This document shows positions 31,238-40,849 of a stretch of 64,000 nucleotides of DNA, piece by piece (within the stretch, counting starts at the first letter, position 1; every line of letters begins with the position of its first letter). The DNA comes from Xylocopilactobacillus apicola (lineage in GTDB: Bacteria; Bacillota; Bacilli; Lactobacillales; Lactobacillaceae), in NCBI RefSeq assembly GCF_033095985.1, contig NZ_AP026802.1:1922001-1986000 (forward strand), in the 5' to 3' direction. A program made the position numbers and the translations under genes. Under the pieces are notes generated by a model. That model was not told where the DNA came from, made no database searches, and saw nothing but the letters and a program-made list of their open reading frames with translations.

Positions 31238-34200
31238 TAGGCCTCCCTTTAAATAGCAAATTAAAAATCATTGTAATAACTAAAATGATCGAGAAAATAA
31301 TTATTACTAAAACATTATCAGAGGTGTTAGCAAAAATTCGTGAATAAATATCTTCAATCTGTTGGAATGGCGATGCAAACTTCAATAAAGTCTCTACTAA
31401 GCTACTCTTGGTTAAGAACAAACCTAGTGCTGGGGTATAAAATATATATTCAATAAAGAAAAATACAAAGATAAAACGTCCGATAGAGCGAAAGAACTTA
31501 ACCAAAATTATTGTAATTTCGATCAAGCTGGCCTGAATCAAGGTTTCCAACAGTAGCCAAATGATTTTATCAAGATATCCGGAAACCGTTTGCCAAGATA
31601 CGAGCGCTAAGATGAAACTGAACATAATCACGACAATAATTACATATTGCTGGTATAGAGAATTGCGATCATCTTCTATTAGCTCATCCCCCTCTCTTCG
31701 TTTAAGTTTGAATTTAAACTTTAGAGAATCATTATTAACAATTAAAACTGCAGAAAAACCGGCTACAATTATGTTTACCAATGTTAAAAAATAAGGAAAT
31801 ATGGAACTTACATTTCTAATTGTCCCTGTATTTTTGAATTGTAGAGGATTCGCTAGATTACCATAAATCTTGCGAGCTGAATTATCGTCATTTCGAGTAT
31901 TTCCCATCGAATTGCCAAAGTTGCGGTTATATTCGTCGTTTTTCTTTACTACTTTTTCCCAATTTTTTAATAATGAATCAGATTCTCCCAGAATCTTTTT
32001 ACCGTTTTTAACAAATTCCTTTGAGTTACTTTCAATTCCTGACGCTGAATTAATCTGACTATCAAGGTTGCGTTTTAAATCTTGAGATTGGTTAAGCAAT
32101 CCTTGCAACGATTGCTTTGATCTGCTTTTTAAACTTTGTGTCTTGTCATGTGAATGATCAATAATATTCCTAAAAGCTTCTTTCATCTGCGAATCATAAC
32201 GATTAATCGAATCATCATTACTATTTGCAATGTCAGAAATATGAGATAAATCGATCGGATTACTTATTGAGATTAAATTCGTATTTAGTTCAATATTTGG
32301 TTTGATAGCACCCAAATGGTTTCGGTAATCATCTAATTCATCCTTATAGATCCCTTGAATTTGAAGAACTAGAGATTGAAAATCACTACTTGCCTTTTCT
32401 TTATCTTTGAGCTGCTCCTGATATTGATTTTCTAAATCTTCAATTGAATCGTATGCGCTATTGATATTAATTCTCAACGACAAAAGTAATTGCTCAGAAT
32501 TATTATCAGTCGGTTCTTTTTCAGTCTGATAAGTTGAAGTTTGAGAAACGCTTTCATGTTGATTTAAGTCTCTTGTTACCGAAGAATCATGGACAGCCGA
32601 AACCAACGCCGACGCTTGTTCCAACTTTGAGATAAAGTTTAAATAATTCGTTTCTCTATCTTTAAAATTTTTAAAGCTTTTTGAACTAATTTTTCCTTTT
32701 TCAAGAACGCGATTTTCCAAAATTACCGAATATTCAACATCAGAATCATCTGACTTTAATTTAGGAAGAATACTTATTTCACGTTCAATAGCAGAATTAT
32801 CAATATTAATCTGATTTGCATCAATACTGACACTCGAAATCCCCTTATTTAAGATCTGGGAATACAAATCATTCAAATCAACTTTTTCGCTGCTTATTTT
32901 TAATTTAATTATTTTATTTGGCGGAATCTTAAATGAAATTTTTTCTTGGTCATCGGAGCTATCAGTTTCTAAAGGCAAAATATCCCCATCAAATGTAAGA
33001 TCGGGATAAAATTGATTAATTAAATTTAGTTGATAATTGAATTTATCTATTTGATCGCTTTTTAAGTAACCATTGGATTTCATTTCATTTAAAATGCTTA
33101 AACTGTTTTTTGGTAATTGGGTAATCGAACTACTTACTAAATTATCAAAAGTTTTTTTAATCGACGACAAACCTTGATTATTGATATTTTGGTAAGTGTT
33201 AAAAACATTTGTCGTTGAGGGCAAATTATTCAAATAATCATCAACTTTTGCTCGAGCAACCGATAATTGTAACTTCTGATTATTTAAGCTACTTAAAATT
33301 TCCCGGCTGCTCTGAGTTTCGTTTTGCCATATGGCTGCATTAAATAAATCACTAATTTGCTTTTGAATTTTGGCATCTTGTAACTGACTAACATTAGAAC
33401 CTTCGTCCTTTAAAAAATCTTTTATCATTGCAAATTGATCATAAGATGCGTTCAAATAATCCTCATTATTCTCTTGAACAAGGGAATTACCTTCAGAAGC
33501 AATACTATTTAACTGGTCATTAGCTTTTTGCGAAGCATCAAAAACACTATCATTAATCCGGTCTATACCCGTGTCTAATTTCGTCTTTGGCAAGAACCCT
33601 TCTAAATCATCTGGTTCGCCCGAATCTTTTAGAAAGTTATCTGCTAAATTGTTCGAAAAATCATTTTGATTTTGTTTTCCTGCTTCAGATCTTTGATTAG
33701 CATTACTAGTATATTGCTGAATAAAATCTGTCAACGGACTATTAATCATCCCCTTCAACTGTGAACTAAGATTCTTTTCACTGTTGTTAATTTCGTTTAG
33801 ATGATTTTGAGATTGATGAAGATTAAACAAAATACTGGCAATGTACATTTCGGAAACTTTATGATTCAGCTGATTAAGAATTGAATTGTTGATTTGAGTA
33901 ATTTTAGTTCTTAAATTAGGGTTTTTATTTTCCCTAATTTTATATAGAACATCAATTTTTTCAAAATCTGTAGACTCAAAATTTAAAATTTTCTTAGAAA
34001 AGTTTTGGGGCAAAATCACAATTAAATCATAGTTTTTGTGCTTAATCCCACTTTCCGCAACACCACGAGAAACTGAATACCAAGAAGCGCTATGGTCTTG
34101 TGTTAGTAAATTTACAAAATCAGTACCAAAATTATACTTTTTGTTATTGAAGGTACTACCACTGTCTTCATTGACTAATCCTATTTGGAGAACCTTATTC

Positions 34201-34331
34201 TCGTTTGGATCTTTAGTTTCTTTGGTTCTAAAGGTAAAGACCATTACAGTAACAATCAGAAGCGCAATTAAAAAAAGCGCCAAAATATTTCTTTTGTTGT
34301 GATTTAAAAATTTAAGCGTGTTTCTTAGCAT
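31215..34331 (-). CDS. esaA: EsaA/YueB-like T7SSb membrane subunit
   Basis: A protein of about 1039 residues with one N-terminal membrane helix (about 10-32), a very long extracytoplasmic coiled-coil region to about 845, then five membrane segments at the C-terminus. This is the EsaA/YueB layout; YueB is also the SPP1 phage receptor in Bacillus. I set the start at the second ATG of ATGATG (34331), which has GGAAGAG six bases upstream. It is separated from esxA by a 170-base gap with a strong hairpin. Confidence 0.92.
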   Translation of the reverse strand: MLRNTLKFLNHNKRNILALFLIALLIVTVMVFTFRTKETKDPNENKVLQIGLVNEDSGSTFNNKKYNFGTDFVNLLTQDHSASWYSVSRGVAESGIKHKNYDLIVILPQNFSKKILNFESTDFEKIDVLYKIRENKNPNLRTKITQINNSILNQLNHKVSEMYIASILFNLHQSQNHLNEINNSEKNLSSQLKGMINSPLTDFIQQYTSNANQRSEAGKQNQNDFSNNLADNFLKDSGEPDDLEGFLPKTKLDTGIDRINDSVFDASQKANDQLNSIASEGNSLVQENNEDYLNASYDQFAMIKDFLKDEGSNVSQLQDAKIQKQISDLFNAAIWQNETQSSREILSSLNNQKLQLSVARAKVDDYLNNLPSTTNVFNTYQNINNQGLSSIKKTFDNLVSSSITQLPKNSLSILNEMKSNGYLKSDQIDKFNYQLNLINQFYPDLTFDGDILPLETDSSDDQEKISFKIPPNKIIKLKISSEKVDLNDLYSQILNKGISSVSIDANQINIDNSAIEREISILPKLKSDDSDVEYSVILENRVLEKGKISSKSFKNFKDRETNYLNFISKLEQASALVSAVHDSSVTRDLNQHESVSQTSTYQTEKEPTDNNSEQLLLSLRININSAYDSIEDLENQYQEQLKDKEKASSDFQSLVLQIQGIYKDELDDYRNHLGAIKPNIELNTNLISISNPIDLSHISDIANSNDDSINRYDSQMKEAFRNIIDHSHDKTQSLKSRSKQSLQGLLNQSQDLKRNLDSQINSASGIESNSKEFVKNGKKILGESDSLLKNWEKVVKKNDEYNRNFGNSMGNTRNDDNSARKIYGNLANPLQFKNTGTIRNVSSIFPYFLTLVNIIVAGFSAVLIVNNDSLKFKFKLKRREGDELIEDDRNSLYQQYVIIVVIMFSFILALVSWQTVSGYLDKIIWLLLETLIQASLIEITIILVKFFRSIGRFIFVFFFIEYIFYTPALGLFLTKSSLVETLLKFASPFQQIEDIYSRIFANTSDNVLVIIIFSIILVITMIFNLLFKGRPNEKEAIS

Positions 34332-34397
34332 CATTAACTCTTCCAAAATTCAAAAATTTAATCTACCCTTACAGAGGTTTTTGCATAAATAAACAGA

Positions 34398-34446
34398 AAA
34401 TTGCCATTGGCGTATAAAATATTCAATCCAACGCTAATGGCAATTT
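34398..34446 (-). terminator. esxA-esaA intergenic hairpin (terminator/attenuator)
   Basis: Arms at 34398-34413 and 34431-34446 form a 16-base-pair stem with one mismatch (AAATTGCCATTGGCGT against its complement) and a 17-base loop. On the minus strand it is followed by a moderately T-rich run (TTTTCTGTTTATTTAT). It probably ends most esxA transcripts and lets a fraction read through into esaA, so EsxA would be made in excess over the membrane parts. Confidence 0.7.
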
Positions 34447-34517
34447 ACCCAAAAATGTTTGAAACTAAATTCAATCCTAAAAAAAGTGCCCATTTAACAT
34501 GGACACCATTTTTTCCA

Positions 34518-34808
34518 CTAGCTCCAAGATTGACCGATTTGGTTATCAGTATCTTCCATTGTTTGCGCTGATTTATCTAGTTGAGTCTTGATGTCGCGTA
34601 ACAACTGAGAAAACTGCTTAACCTTTTCAGACAATTCACCAAATTTAACGTCATACTTTTCGAAAGCAGTACCCTTCCACTGTTGACGAATCTGTCCTTG
34701 AGTAGATGTTAGGTCAGACAGTACTTGATCGACTGAATCTGCACCTTTTGTGTAATGTGTTGCCTGAGAGCGTAGTTCATCAGGCGTTACTTGAATCTGT
34801 GTAGCCAT
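34518..34808 (-). CDS. esxA: EsxA, WXG100 secreted protein
   Basis: This 96-residue helical hairpin protein has the WXG turn as QQWKGTAF near residue 42 and begins TQIQVTPDELRSQA. It is the hallmark small substrate and component of T7SSb, exported as a homodimer. The ribosome binding site GGAGG lies 8 bases before the ATG. It is the first gene of the secretion locus, with its own promoter region upstream and a hairpin downstream. Confidence 0.96.
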   Translation of the reverse strand: MATQIQVTPDELRSQATHYTKGADSVDQVLSDLTSTQGQIRQQWKGTAFEKYDVKFGELSEKVKQFSQLLRDIKTQLDKSAQTMEDTDNQIGQSWS

Positions 34809-34863
34809 CGTAATTCCTCCGATTTAATTTTTTGTCGTATTTTTTACAAAATCTGACAACCAA

Positions 34864-34891
34864 AGTCTAACATATTTTTTTCGGATTTCAA
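34864..34891 (-). promoter_or_regulatory. esxA: candidate promoter of esxA
   Basis: On the minus strand a TTGAAA (34891-34886) and a TAGACT (34869-34864) are separated by 16 bases, about 55 bases before the esxA start. The match is moderate. The 340 bases further up to the terminator at 35131 are AT-rich and show no gene. Confidence 0.35.
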
Positions 34892-35130
34892 AATATTTCA
34901 TCATAAAAAGCAAAAATAGATCTTAATTTTACGTAATCCTTTACCAATTATTAGAATATTTCTTGATGTGATCATAATTATTGAAATCCAATTGAAGATC
35001 TTTAATTTTTTTTTTGAAATTGCACAAAATATTGTAAGGGTAATTGTAATTATCTTATCCTATTTATTTCTAAATTATACTCGATGTTTAAATTTCGATA
35101 AAATAAATGACTTATTTTTTGAAAAATAAA

Positions 35131-35173
35131 AAAAGCGGGATAAATATAGCCTTTCTATATCTATCTCGCTTTT
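35131..35173 (-). terminator. terminator after the small secreted peptide gene
   Basis: A 19-base-pair stem with two mismatches (35131-35149 with 35155-35173) and a five-base loop is flanked by A and T runs on the two sides, so it can act in both directions. It isolates the BlaI/BlaR1/peptide transcript from esxA. Confidence 0.85.
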
Positions 35174-35235
35174 AAACGATAACCATCGACATTTTTTTGC
35201 TCGTCGATGATTTAAATTTATGTTTCAATTCTTCT

Positions 35236-35460
35236 CTAAGCTCGTTCCCATGGGCCAAGCCAACGATCGTGTGATGCATCATAAAGTCTACGATACAAGT
35301 ATCCTCTCACAATTTTATAACGATACTCGATGATCGCACGTCTTGGTGTTACGGTGGCTGCTTGTACACTAGCAGGAGCAGCACTACTTAAAGTCAAGGA
35401 GAATGCTCCTGGCAACAACACTGTGGCCAAAAACAAATAGCCTAAATATTTCTTTTTCAT
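35236..35460 (-). CDS. small secreted peptide of unknown function
   Basis: This protein is 74 residues from the ATG at 35460 (GGAGG ten bases upstream); an earlier in-frame start is less likely. It has a signal peptide of about 35 residues (MKKKYLGYLFLATVLLPGAF, cleavage after VQA). The mature part of ~40 residues is basic and aromatic (IEYRYKIVRGYLYRRLYD, WLGPWERA). Similar YR.Y..GYLYRRLY motifs occur in small exported peptides of Firmicutes, function unknown to me; a bacteriocin-like or envelope role is possible. It lies 75 bases behind a BlaR1-type gene, so it may be part of that regulon. Confidence 0.75.
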   Translation of the reverse strand: MKKKYLGYLFLATVLLPGAFSLTLSSAAPASVQAATVTPRRAIIEYRYKIVRGYLYRRLYDASHDRWLGPWERA

Positions 35461-35535
35461 TTTAAAATTACCTCCATCAATATTATTAAACACTTTCGAA
35501 ATAAATGCTACTCTCGATTTCTTTTTATAAAAAAA

Positions 35536-36675
35536 TTATTCGTCTTTGATCGGAAGATTTCTAATGTTTTTATCCTTTATTTTAAGGAAGTTCTTAAGCT
35601 CACCGGCATCTTTACCATTCACAATCAAAAAATATCTGTTTCCACGTCTTGATACATAGGTTGCTGAATCATTTGGATCAAATTGGAAAGAATAAATTGT
35701 CTGCTTAGTTTTAGAATAATAAGGTTCCACAACAATAGAAGTTATGATTAATGGAATAACTATTAGGATAAATTTCACAACCCAATGAATTTTCTTAACT
35801 GGATACTCTTCACAAAGGAAATCGATTCTAATTTTTAAGGATTTGGCATTTAATTTTCTACTTAAATTTCTAAATACAAAAAAGCTGGATATAGAATCAG
35901 CACGTGAGCGTTTTTCCACCACCACGGAATAAACGCGTGCGATACAATTCATGTAACCTAGATAAAATGTAGCCGACTTGCCCTTAATCATCTTATAATC
36001 AACACTAATTTCAATAAGATGTTTAACCACAAATTGGTAAAAGTAAATTGGGAGATAATACCAGTAAAAACAAACTAGTATTTCAACCAGGAACTTCTTT
36101 AAATTATCGTGACTATGAACATGAAGCAGCTCGTGATGTATGATAAAATACTTGTCCTCATCAGTTAAGTCGACATCTGTCAACACAATTTTCGGTTTAA
36201 ATATTCCTACGGTAAACGGTGATATATCAACCGGCACGTAGTAAAGTTCTAAATTAGACGGGAGCGAACTTTTCAATTCAGAACTTAAATAACCTGCTGG
36301 TAACTTTCTGGCCTTTCTGCAAAGTGTTCTCACTCTAATTATTTTGATAACTAGATAAATCAAAGCCAAAAAAAGACCTAATATCCAAATCTTTATATTA
36401 AGCGAGTATAAAGTCGGTTTTCCTGGGACAAAATTAACTCTTAAATTTCCATGTGTGTGTAAATAAGGCAAAAAGATTTTATCAGCCAAAGTAATTGTAT
36501 TAATAAATTCAAATGGAAATACTAGTCTAAGAAAAATAATTATGCTCAAAGTTGACAAAAAGTCGATACCGAAATTTTTATATGTACTTTTCTTTAGTGT
36601 CAAAACCACGAGAAGTACTATCAAAATTAATGCAAAAAATTCCGATATTAAAACAGTAGAGAACGAAAAATTCAT
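35536..36675 (-). CDS. BlaR1/MecR1-type M56 metalloprotease sensor
   Basis: This 379-residue membrane protease has helices near 8-27, 38-58, 93-111 and 295-315 and a zinc motif HHELLHVHSHD with H181-E182-x-x-H185. It lacks the large C-terminal penicillin-binding sensor domain of true BlaR1, having only ~60 residues after the last helix, so it responds to some other envelope signal. It would cleave or trigger inactivation of the BlaI-type repressor encoded directly upstream (adjacent stop and start). Confidence 0.88.
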   Translation of the reverse strand: MNFSFSTVLISEFFALILIVLLVVLTLKKSTYKNFGIDFLSTLSIIIFLRLVFPFEFINTITLADKIFLPYLHTHGNLRVNFVPGKPTLYSLNIKIWILGLFLALIYLVIKIIRVRTLCRKARKLPAGYLSSELKSSLPSNLELYYVPVDISPFTVGIFKPKIVLTDVDLTDEDKYFIIHHELLHVHSHDNLKKFLVEILVCFYWYYLPIYFYQFVVKHLIEISVDYKMIKGKSATFYLGYMNCIARVYSVVVEKRSRADSISSFFVFRNLSRKLNAKSLKIRIDFLCEEYPVKKIHWVVKFILIVIPLIITSIVVEPYYSKTKQTIYSFQFDPNDSATYVSRRGNRYFLIVNGKDAGELKNFLKIKDKNIRNLPIKDE

Positions 36676-37047
36676 CTAGTTATTTCTTAGCTCTTCAGCT
36701 TTATGTTTGATGGTGTTAACAATATCCTCTGTATAACCATCTAAATCATCAAGATGATCTGGTACAAATCCACTGACCAAACTCTTCATTCCTCTTTCAG
36801 AGATGTATGATTTCAAGTAATCACTCTCAGAGATATTAGGTCGATAAATTCTGGTCAAAGATTTCTTCCTTAATTCAATTCGAACAACTTCTACAAATTT
36901 TTTATTACGAAGTCTTCTCAATAACGTTTGTGACGTGTTTGCATCTAAGCCTTCTTTTAATGTAGAAATTTCTTGCGAACTAAGAGCCTGATCCGTACCC
37001 CATAGAACATCCATCACTTCTTCTTCTAGTACAGTGAGTCTTTTCAC
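36676..37047 (-). CDS. BlaI/MecI/CopY-family transcriptional repressor
   Basis: This 123-residue protein has an N-terminal winged helix (LTVLEEEVMDVLWGTDQALS, SQTLLRRLRNKKFVEV) and a C-terminal dimerisation helix. The start is GTG at 37047 with AGAGG upstream. A TATAAT box lies at 37105-37100, about 50 bases upstream. It probably represses its own operon and the downstream protease and peptide; whether it reaches the T7SS genes is open. Confidence 0.88.
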   Translation of the reverse strand: MKRLTVLEEEVMDVLWGTDQALSSQEISTLKEGLDANTSQTLLRRLRNKKFVEVVRIELRKKSLTRIYRPNISESDYLKSYISERGMKSLVSGFVPDHLDDLDGYTEDIVNTIKHKAEELRNN

Positions 37048-38744
37048 GAAAGTTAACCTCTTTCCAACTTATTTTTTTAACCATGCGCTTCTAGTTTATA
37101 TTATATCAAACGACTTTAAAAAAACATCACTAATAGGCAACTTGAGATTAAATTTCTTAATATCAGAGTTTCAATTATTTAATTGTCGATTGATATTGCT
37201 AATTATGTTAAAACTATAGTTTCTGTGATTATCTCGGCAACAATTAATTAATAATTACATCATAAGCATCTCTACTCCGTAATAACTTTTCTTACTATCC
37301 TTTAAAATAAATTAAAAATCAAAAGAATATCATAACTTAAAACGTTTTTATAATATTTGAATTATTATTCTTTTAGAAAGCACTATTATGTAAACGTAAA
37401 TAATAATACACAATATTCCCTTTGTGGCATGTGTAAGAGGAAAGGGTTGCCAGAACAGAGAAATAAATGAAGAACGCAAGAATTTGCCCTAACAAAACTC
37501 AAATCGCTACTTTAGACACGTTTGGAACTAAATGTTAAAATTTCGGCTATCTGAGCTAGAAAAAAATCCAAAATCCCGGATAACTTTTACCGAAATGGAC
37601 TCCATTCTAAACCAAATTATCAAAAATTTGTGCTGGATGAGAAAAACTGATTTCCCAATTCTCGAAAAAGTTGGTCTCGACCTTAAATTAAATCTTTATC
37701 TCGCAAATAGATCAGCGCAGCTACGATTTCGTTCCATTAACTATTTAAATCAGTGCTACATGCCAAATGCAGAAATCGTTGACGATATTCACAAATCTAG
37801 GGATGATCGTGTACAAGACTAGCAAGCTTTTAGAAGGTGAAATCACTGAATTGACCGACACTAAAAATCGTGCTGCCCATTGCTTTGCTTCAATTAAATA
37901 CCTGGATGACCCGAAAGTATCCTTGCTTCAAGTCAATCTAACTCCTAAATTTAAGAAATTACTTAATGACAATTACACCGTAATTATTATGAAGATCTCA
38001 TAAGATAGCAGAAAACTGCTGATTGTCGCAAAGACAGAGCTCTGAAGGAAATCGCCAACGATTTAAAAGTTAAAGTGGACTTGCCCGCGCACCTTAAAAG
38101 ATTTCAAGAATTATCAGAAATCTGAAAGTCAAGTCACAAAATGCAAACTAAGATTGTTTAATCAACAGCTCAATTTCCTCCAAAAAATGGTCAGTAAAAC
38201 ACCATAAATTAAGCACAACTGTTGGCGTGAGATGCGCCTTGGTTAAGGATTATGATCGACAGAATCAGTAATGTTCCCAAAAGCCTCAAGGAAGGTAAAT
38301 CCACAAACAATTTAACTCCTTTACAGTTTAGAGTAAAGAAGGGCTAGTAATGCCCAAACACATCAAAACAACCGCAATGGTAATTACAATCATCGAGATA
38401 GTCTGGGAGGACAAGGAATGGCAATAAATGAAGCATGGTCATTTTACCCGGAATTTGAAGATTTAATCAAGAAAGACTTGATTAACGCAGGCGTCAAATC
38501 AAATTAACTTTGAAGATTTTCTTAACAGCGGTAAAGTAGAATTTATCAATTTCTACAATAAGTGCGGGCGAAATCTGTACACCCAGAGAGATAGCAATAT
38601 TTAAGCGGCTACATCCAAAAATGGATCGCTGAAAAAATGAACTTAAGTAAAGTTCGAATCTTTCAGATTTTTAGGCGGGTCGAGCGGAGCAGCCAATTAT
38701 CAGTCAAGAAAAATAGTCCCAAACTCCTGGAAGGGTGGCGATTT
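37048..38744. pseudogene. 1.7 kb decayed region without an intact gene
   Basis: Several plus-strand gene remains are visible. One lies at 37532-37822 (FRLSELEKNPKSRITFTEMD…), continuing after a frameshift at about 37800 into a segment (YLDDPKVSLLQVNLTPKFKK, LLNDNYTV) faintly like plasmid/phage replication initiators. Another at 38418-38510 (AWSFYPEFEDLIKKDLINA) is followed by a frameshifted continuation (FEDFLNSGKVEFINFYNK). Stops and frame changes are frequent and no ribosome binding site supports a product. This looks like an old integrated element that has rotted. The first 400 bases hold the blaI promoter and otherwise nothing I can name. Confidence 0.4.
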
Positions 38745-39599
38745 TTATCTATCCCCTTCAAAGCTAAATTGATACTTCTCCTCATACTGCTTGCGATATT
38801 TCAACAAATAGTAATCTGGTAATAAAACTTCCGCAAATTCGTAGTAAAATATAAAAATCAAAGTATAGATCGCTAAGGGAACTACGACAACTATTGCGCC
38901 AATGTATTCAAGCATGCTCATAAAGTTTTCTTCTAAAAAGCACAAATACAAACCTCTGATAAGTGATATTACAAAAAGGGGAATTTCTATATAAAATAGT
39001 ATTTTATTCATAAATTTGATTCTCGACTCAACTGAACGAGAATTTACGATTGTTCTGTCTACCAGACTATTTTCTTGATTATACTTTTCAATTTCGTCGT
39101 TAAACGTAATATAATTTATGCGTACATTCATTAAAGAAATAATTCCAGTTACTATATACAATGGAAAATTAGTTGTCATCGCTAAATTAGCATCTACTCT
39201 TGTTCCCAGAAAAACGATTACTCCTAAAAAAGAAAATGCAATGAAAAAAAGCAGTACAATAAAATAAATTTGAATAAAAATCTCCTCATGGATAAAAGTC
39301 TTCTTACTTAAAGTCCAAACAAACAACACTGCAAAAATTAAAAAAATCCAAAACGTCATTTTTTCCATATTTTTACTTATTTCAATAAAAAATTTCGGAT
39401 AAATTTTTTTCATATTTATAGGAAAATGACACATCATAGCTACTCCTGCATTTGTGCAAATTGCAGTAAAATAATTCTTAAATTTTTTTTTCGTTAATGA
39501 TTCTTCTTCATTAATTTGATCAGTTAATTTTGATAAATGATTTTTTGTAATCTTCTCACTTTGTTCAAACGTCAAATTGAAATAGTTTCTAAATTTCAT
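38745..39599 (-). CDS. polytopic membrane protein, putative immunity, paralog 1
   Basis: This 284-residue protein has about six membrane segments. The family signature is an N-terminal cytosolic (N/K)YFNL(T/S)F(E)(Q/E)S(E/D)KIT and a C-terminal (L)KYRKQYEEKY..(S/N)F.G. It is very close to 43626-44489 (same first 45 residues) and more distant from 39710, 40850 and 41690. It is last in the toxin C module. I infer immunity to a membrane-acting LXG toxin from copy number, topology and place; family name not known. Confidence 0.75.
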   Translation of the reverse strand: MKFRNYFNLTFEQSEKITKNHLSKLTDQINEEESLTKKKFKNYFTAICTNAGVAMMCHFPINMKKIYPKFFIEISKNMEKMTFWIFLIFAVLFVWTLSKKTFIHEEIFIQIYFIVLLFFIAFSFLGVIVFLGTRVDANLAMTTNFPLYIVTGIISLMNVRINYITFNDEIEKYNQENSLVDRTIVNSRSVESRIKFMNKILFYIEIPLFVISLIRGLYLCFLEENFMSMLEYIGAIVVVVPLAIYTLIFIFYYEFAEVLLPDYYLLKYRKQYEEKYQFSFEGDR

Positions 39600-39709
39600 T
39601 AAGTCTCCCTTTTAGTATACTTTGTATGAAGTATCACCCCCTCAAATCATGAATGACATTCATTCATTTTCTATTTTTCTTAAGTCAATCAGGTTGTTCC
39701 ATATTTAAA

Positions 39710-40825
39710 TCACAATTTCTTCTTTTCTACTTTAAGATTCTTAAGCCACTCATTGTAGACCTGATGAAACCTAGATTCTTCTTCATCTTTAAACCCTTCA
39801 AATACTACATGATCAATATCTTCATGGTTGAAAAATATCGTGCGTTCTGGATCAACTCCCACAGGATAAAGACAACCCATGTAGTCCATAAATTTGTCTT
39901 CTCCCTCGTCAGAAAATTCAACTCCACGTCCGACAATCATCACTTTTTGCGTTCCCTCTTCGAGAAAAAGAACTGTTCCTAAAGGTAAAATTTCTTGTTG
40001 TTTGTTCACTTTTTTTGCTCCTTTAAAACTAAATTGATATTTTTCCTCGTACTGTTTACGATACTTCTTTAAATAATAGTACGGGATAATTACTCGCATG
40101 AAAAAGATGTAAATAAGATAATAAAATTCAAAGAAAATTGCTAAAGGTATCATAATAAAAACTACCGTAGTCTTTTTTAGATTTTCAAAGAAATTGTTCC
40201 CTCCTAAGAATAATTCTATAATAAACTTTAACCCTAAAATAGTGGTCAAAATGAAACCGCTATATTTTAAGAACTGCTCAAGAACAGGATTCGTTGTTTG
40301 CTTTACATCAAAATATTTTTTTGCGTCATTTTTTATTTGGACAATAGAATAAATCGCGGAATAAATCGAAAAAGAAATATAAATTGCATTAATAAAAATT
40401 ACATTTGTATTTCCAATAGATAATTTACCACCAATAACAACTAAAGAAGTAATGGCAGAAATTGCGATAAATAGAAATGTAAAAAATAATGATGCATAAA
40501 CTATATAATCATATACAAGTCTATCGTTGGTACTAGATTTAATCCAAAAAACTACTCCAAATATCAAGATTTTACTTAACGTCAATATTAATACTGCAAA
40601 CAATACAATCTTAACCGGTCTTGTCACATCTGGCATAGCAATTACCATTGAGCCGCATAAAAACATTAAAACCAAATCTAATATCAATGTTCCTATAAAA
40701 GCTTTAAAAAAATGCTTTTTACTGATGCCTTCTCTTTTGACTATACTTGCTTCTTCCATTGCCAATTTGTGGGTTATTTTGTCACTTTCTTCAAAGGTTA
40801 AATTGAAGTATTTTTTTAAGTTCAT
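39710..40825 (-). CDS. membrane immunity-like protein fused to DUF4176, paralog 2
   Basis: In this 371-residue protein, residues 1-~268 are the six-helix family protein (KYFNLTFEESDKIT … KYRKQYEEKYQFSFKGA) and residues ~270-371 a complete DUF4176 domain (ILPLGTVLFLEEGTQKVMIV, YMGCLYPVGVDPE). The joint reads GGAGCAAAAAAAGTGAAC, where the paralog at 40850 has a TGA stop overlapping an ATG; one inserted G removes the stop and keeps DUF4176 in frame. The GTG with GGAG 8 bases upstream could also start a free DUF4176 protein. Confidence 0.82.
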   Translation of the reverse strand: MNLKKYFNLTFEESDKITHKLAMEEASIVKREGISKKHFFKAFIGTLILDLVLMFLCGSMVIAMPDVTRPVKIVLFAVLILTLSKILIFGVVFWIKSSTNDRLVYDYIVYASLFFTFLFIAISAITSLVVIGGKLSIGNTNVIFINAIYISFSIYSAIYSIVQIKNDAKKYFDVKQTTNPVLEQFLKYSGFILTTILGLKFIIELFLGGNNFFENLKKTTVVFIMIPLAIFFEFYYLIYIFFMRVIIPYYYLKKYRKQYEEKYQFSFKGAKKVNKQQEILPLGTVLFLEEGTQKVMIVGRGVEFSDEGEDKFMDYMGCLYPVGVDPERTIFFNHEDIDHVVFEGFKDEEESRFHQVYNEWLKNLKVEKKKL

Positions 40826-40849
40826 CTACCCTCCGATGGCATTCCTTGT

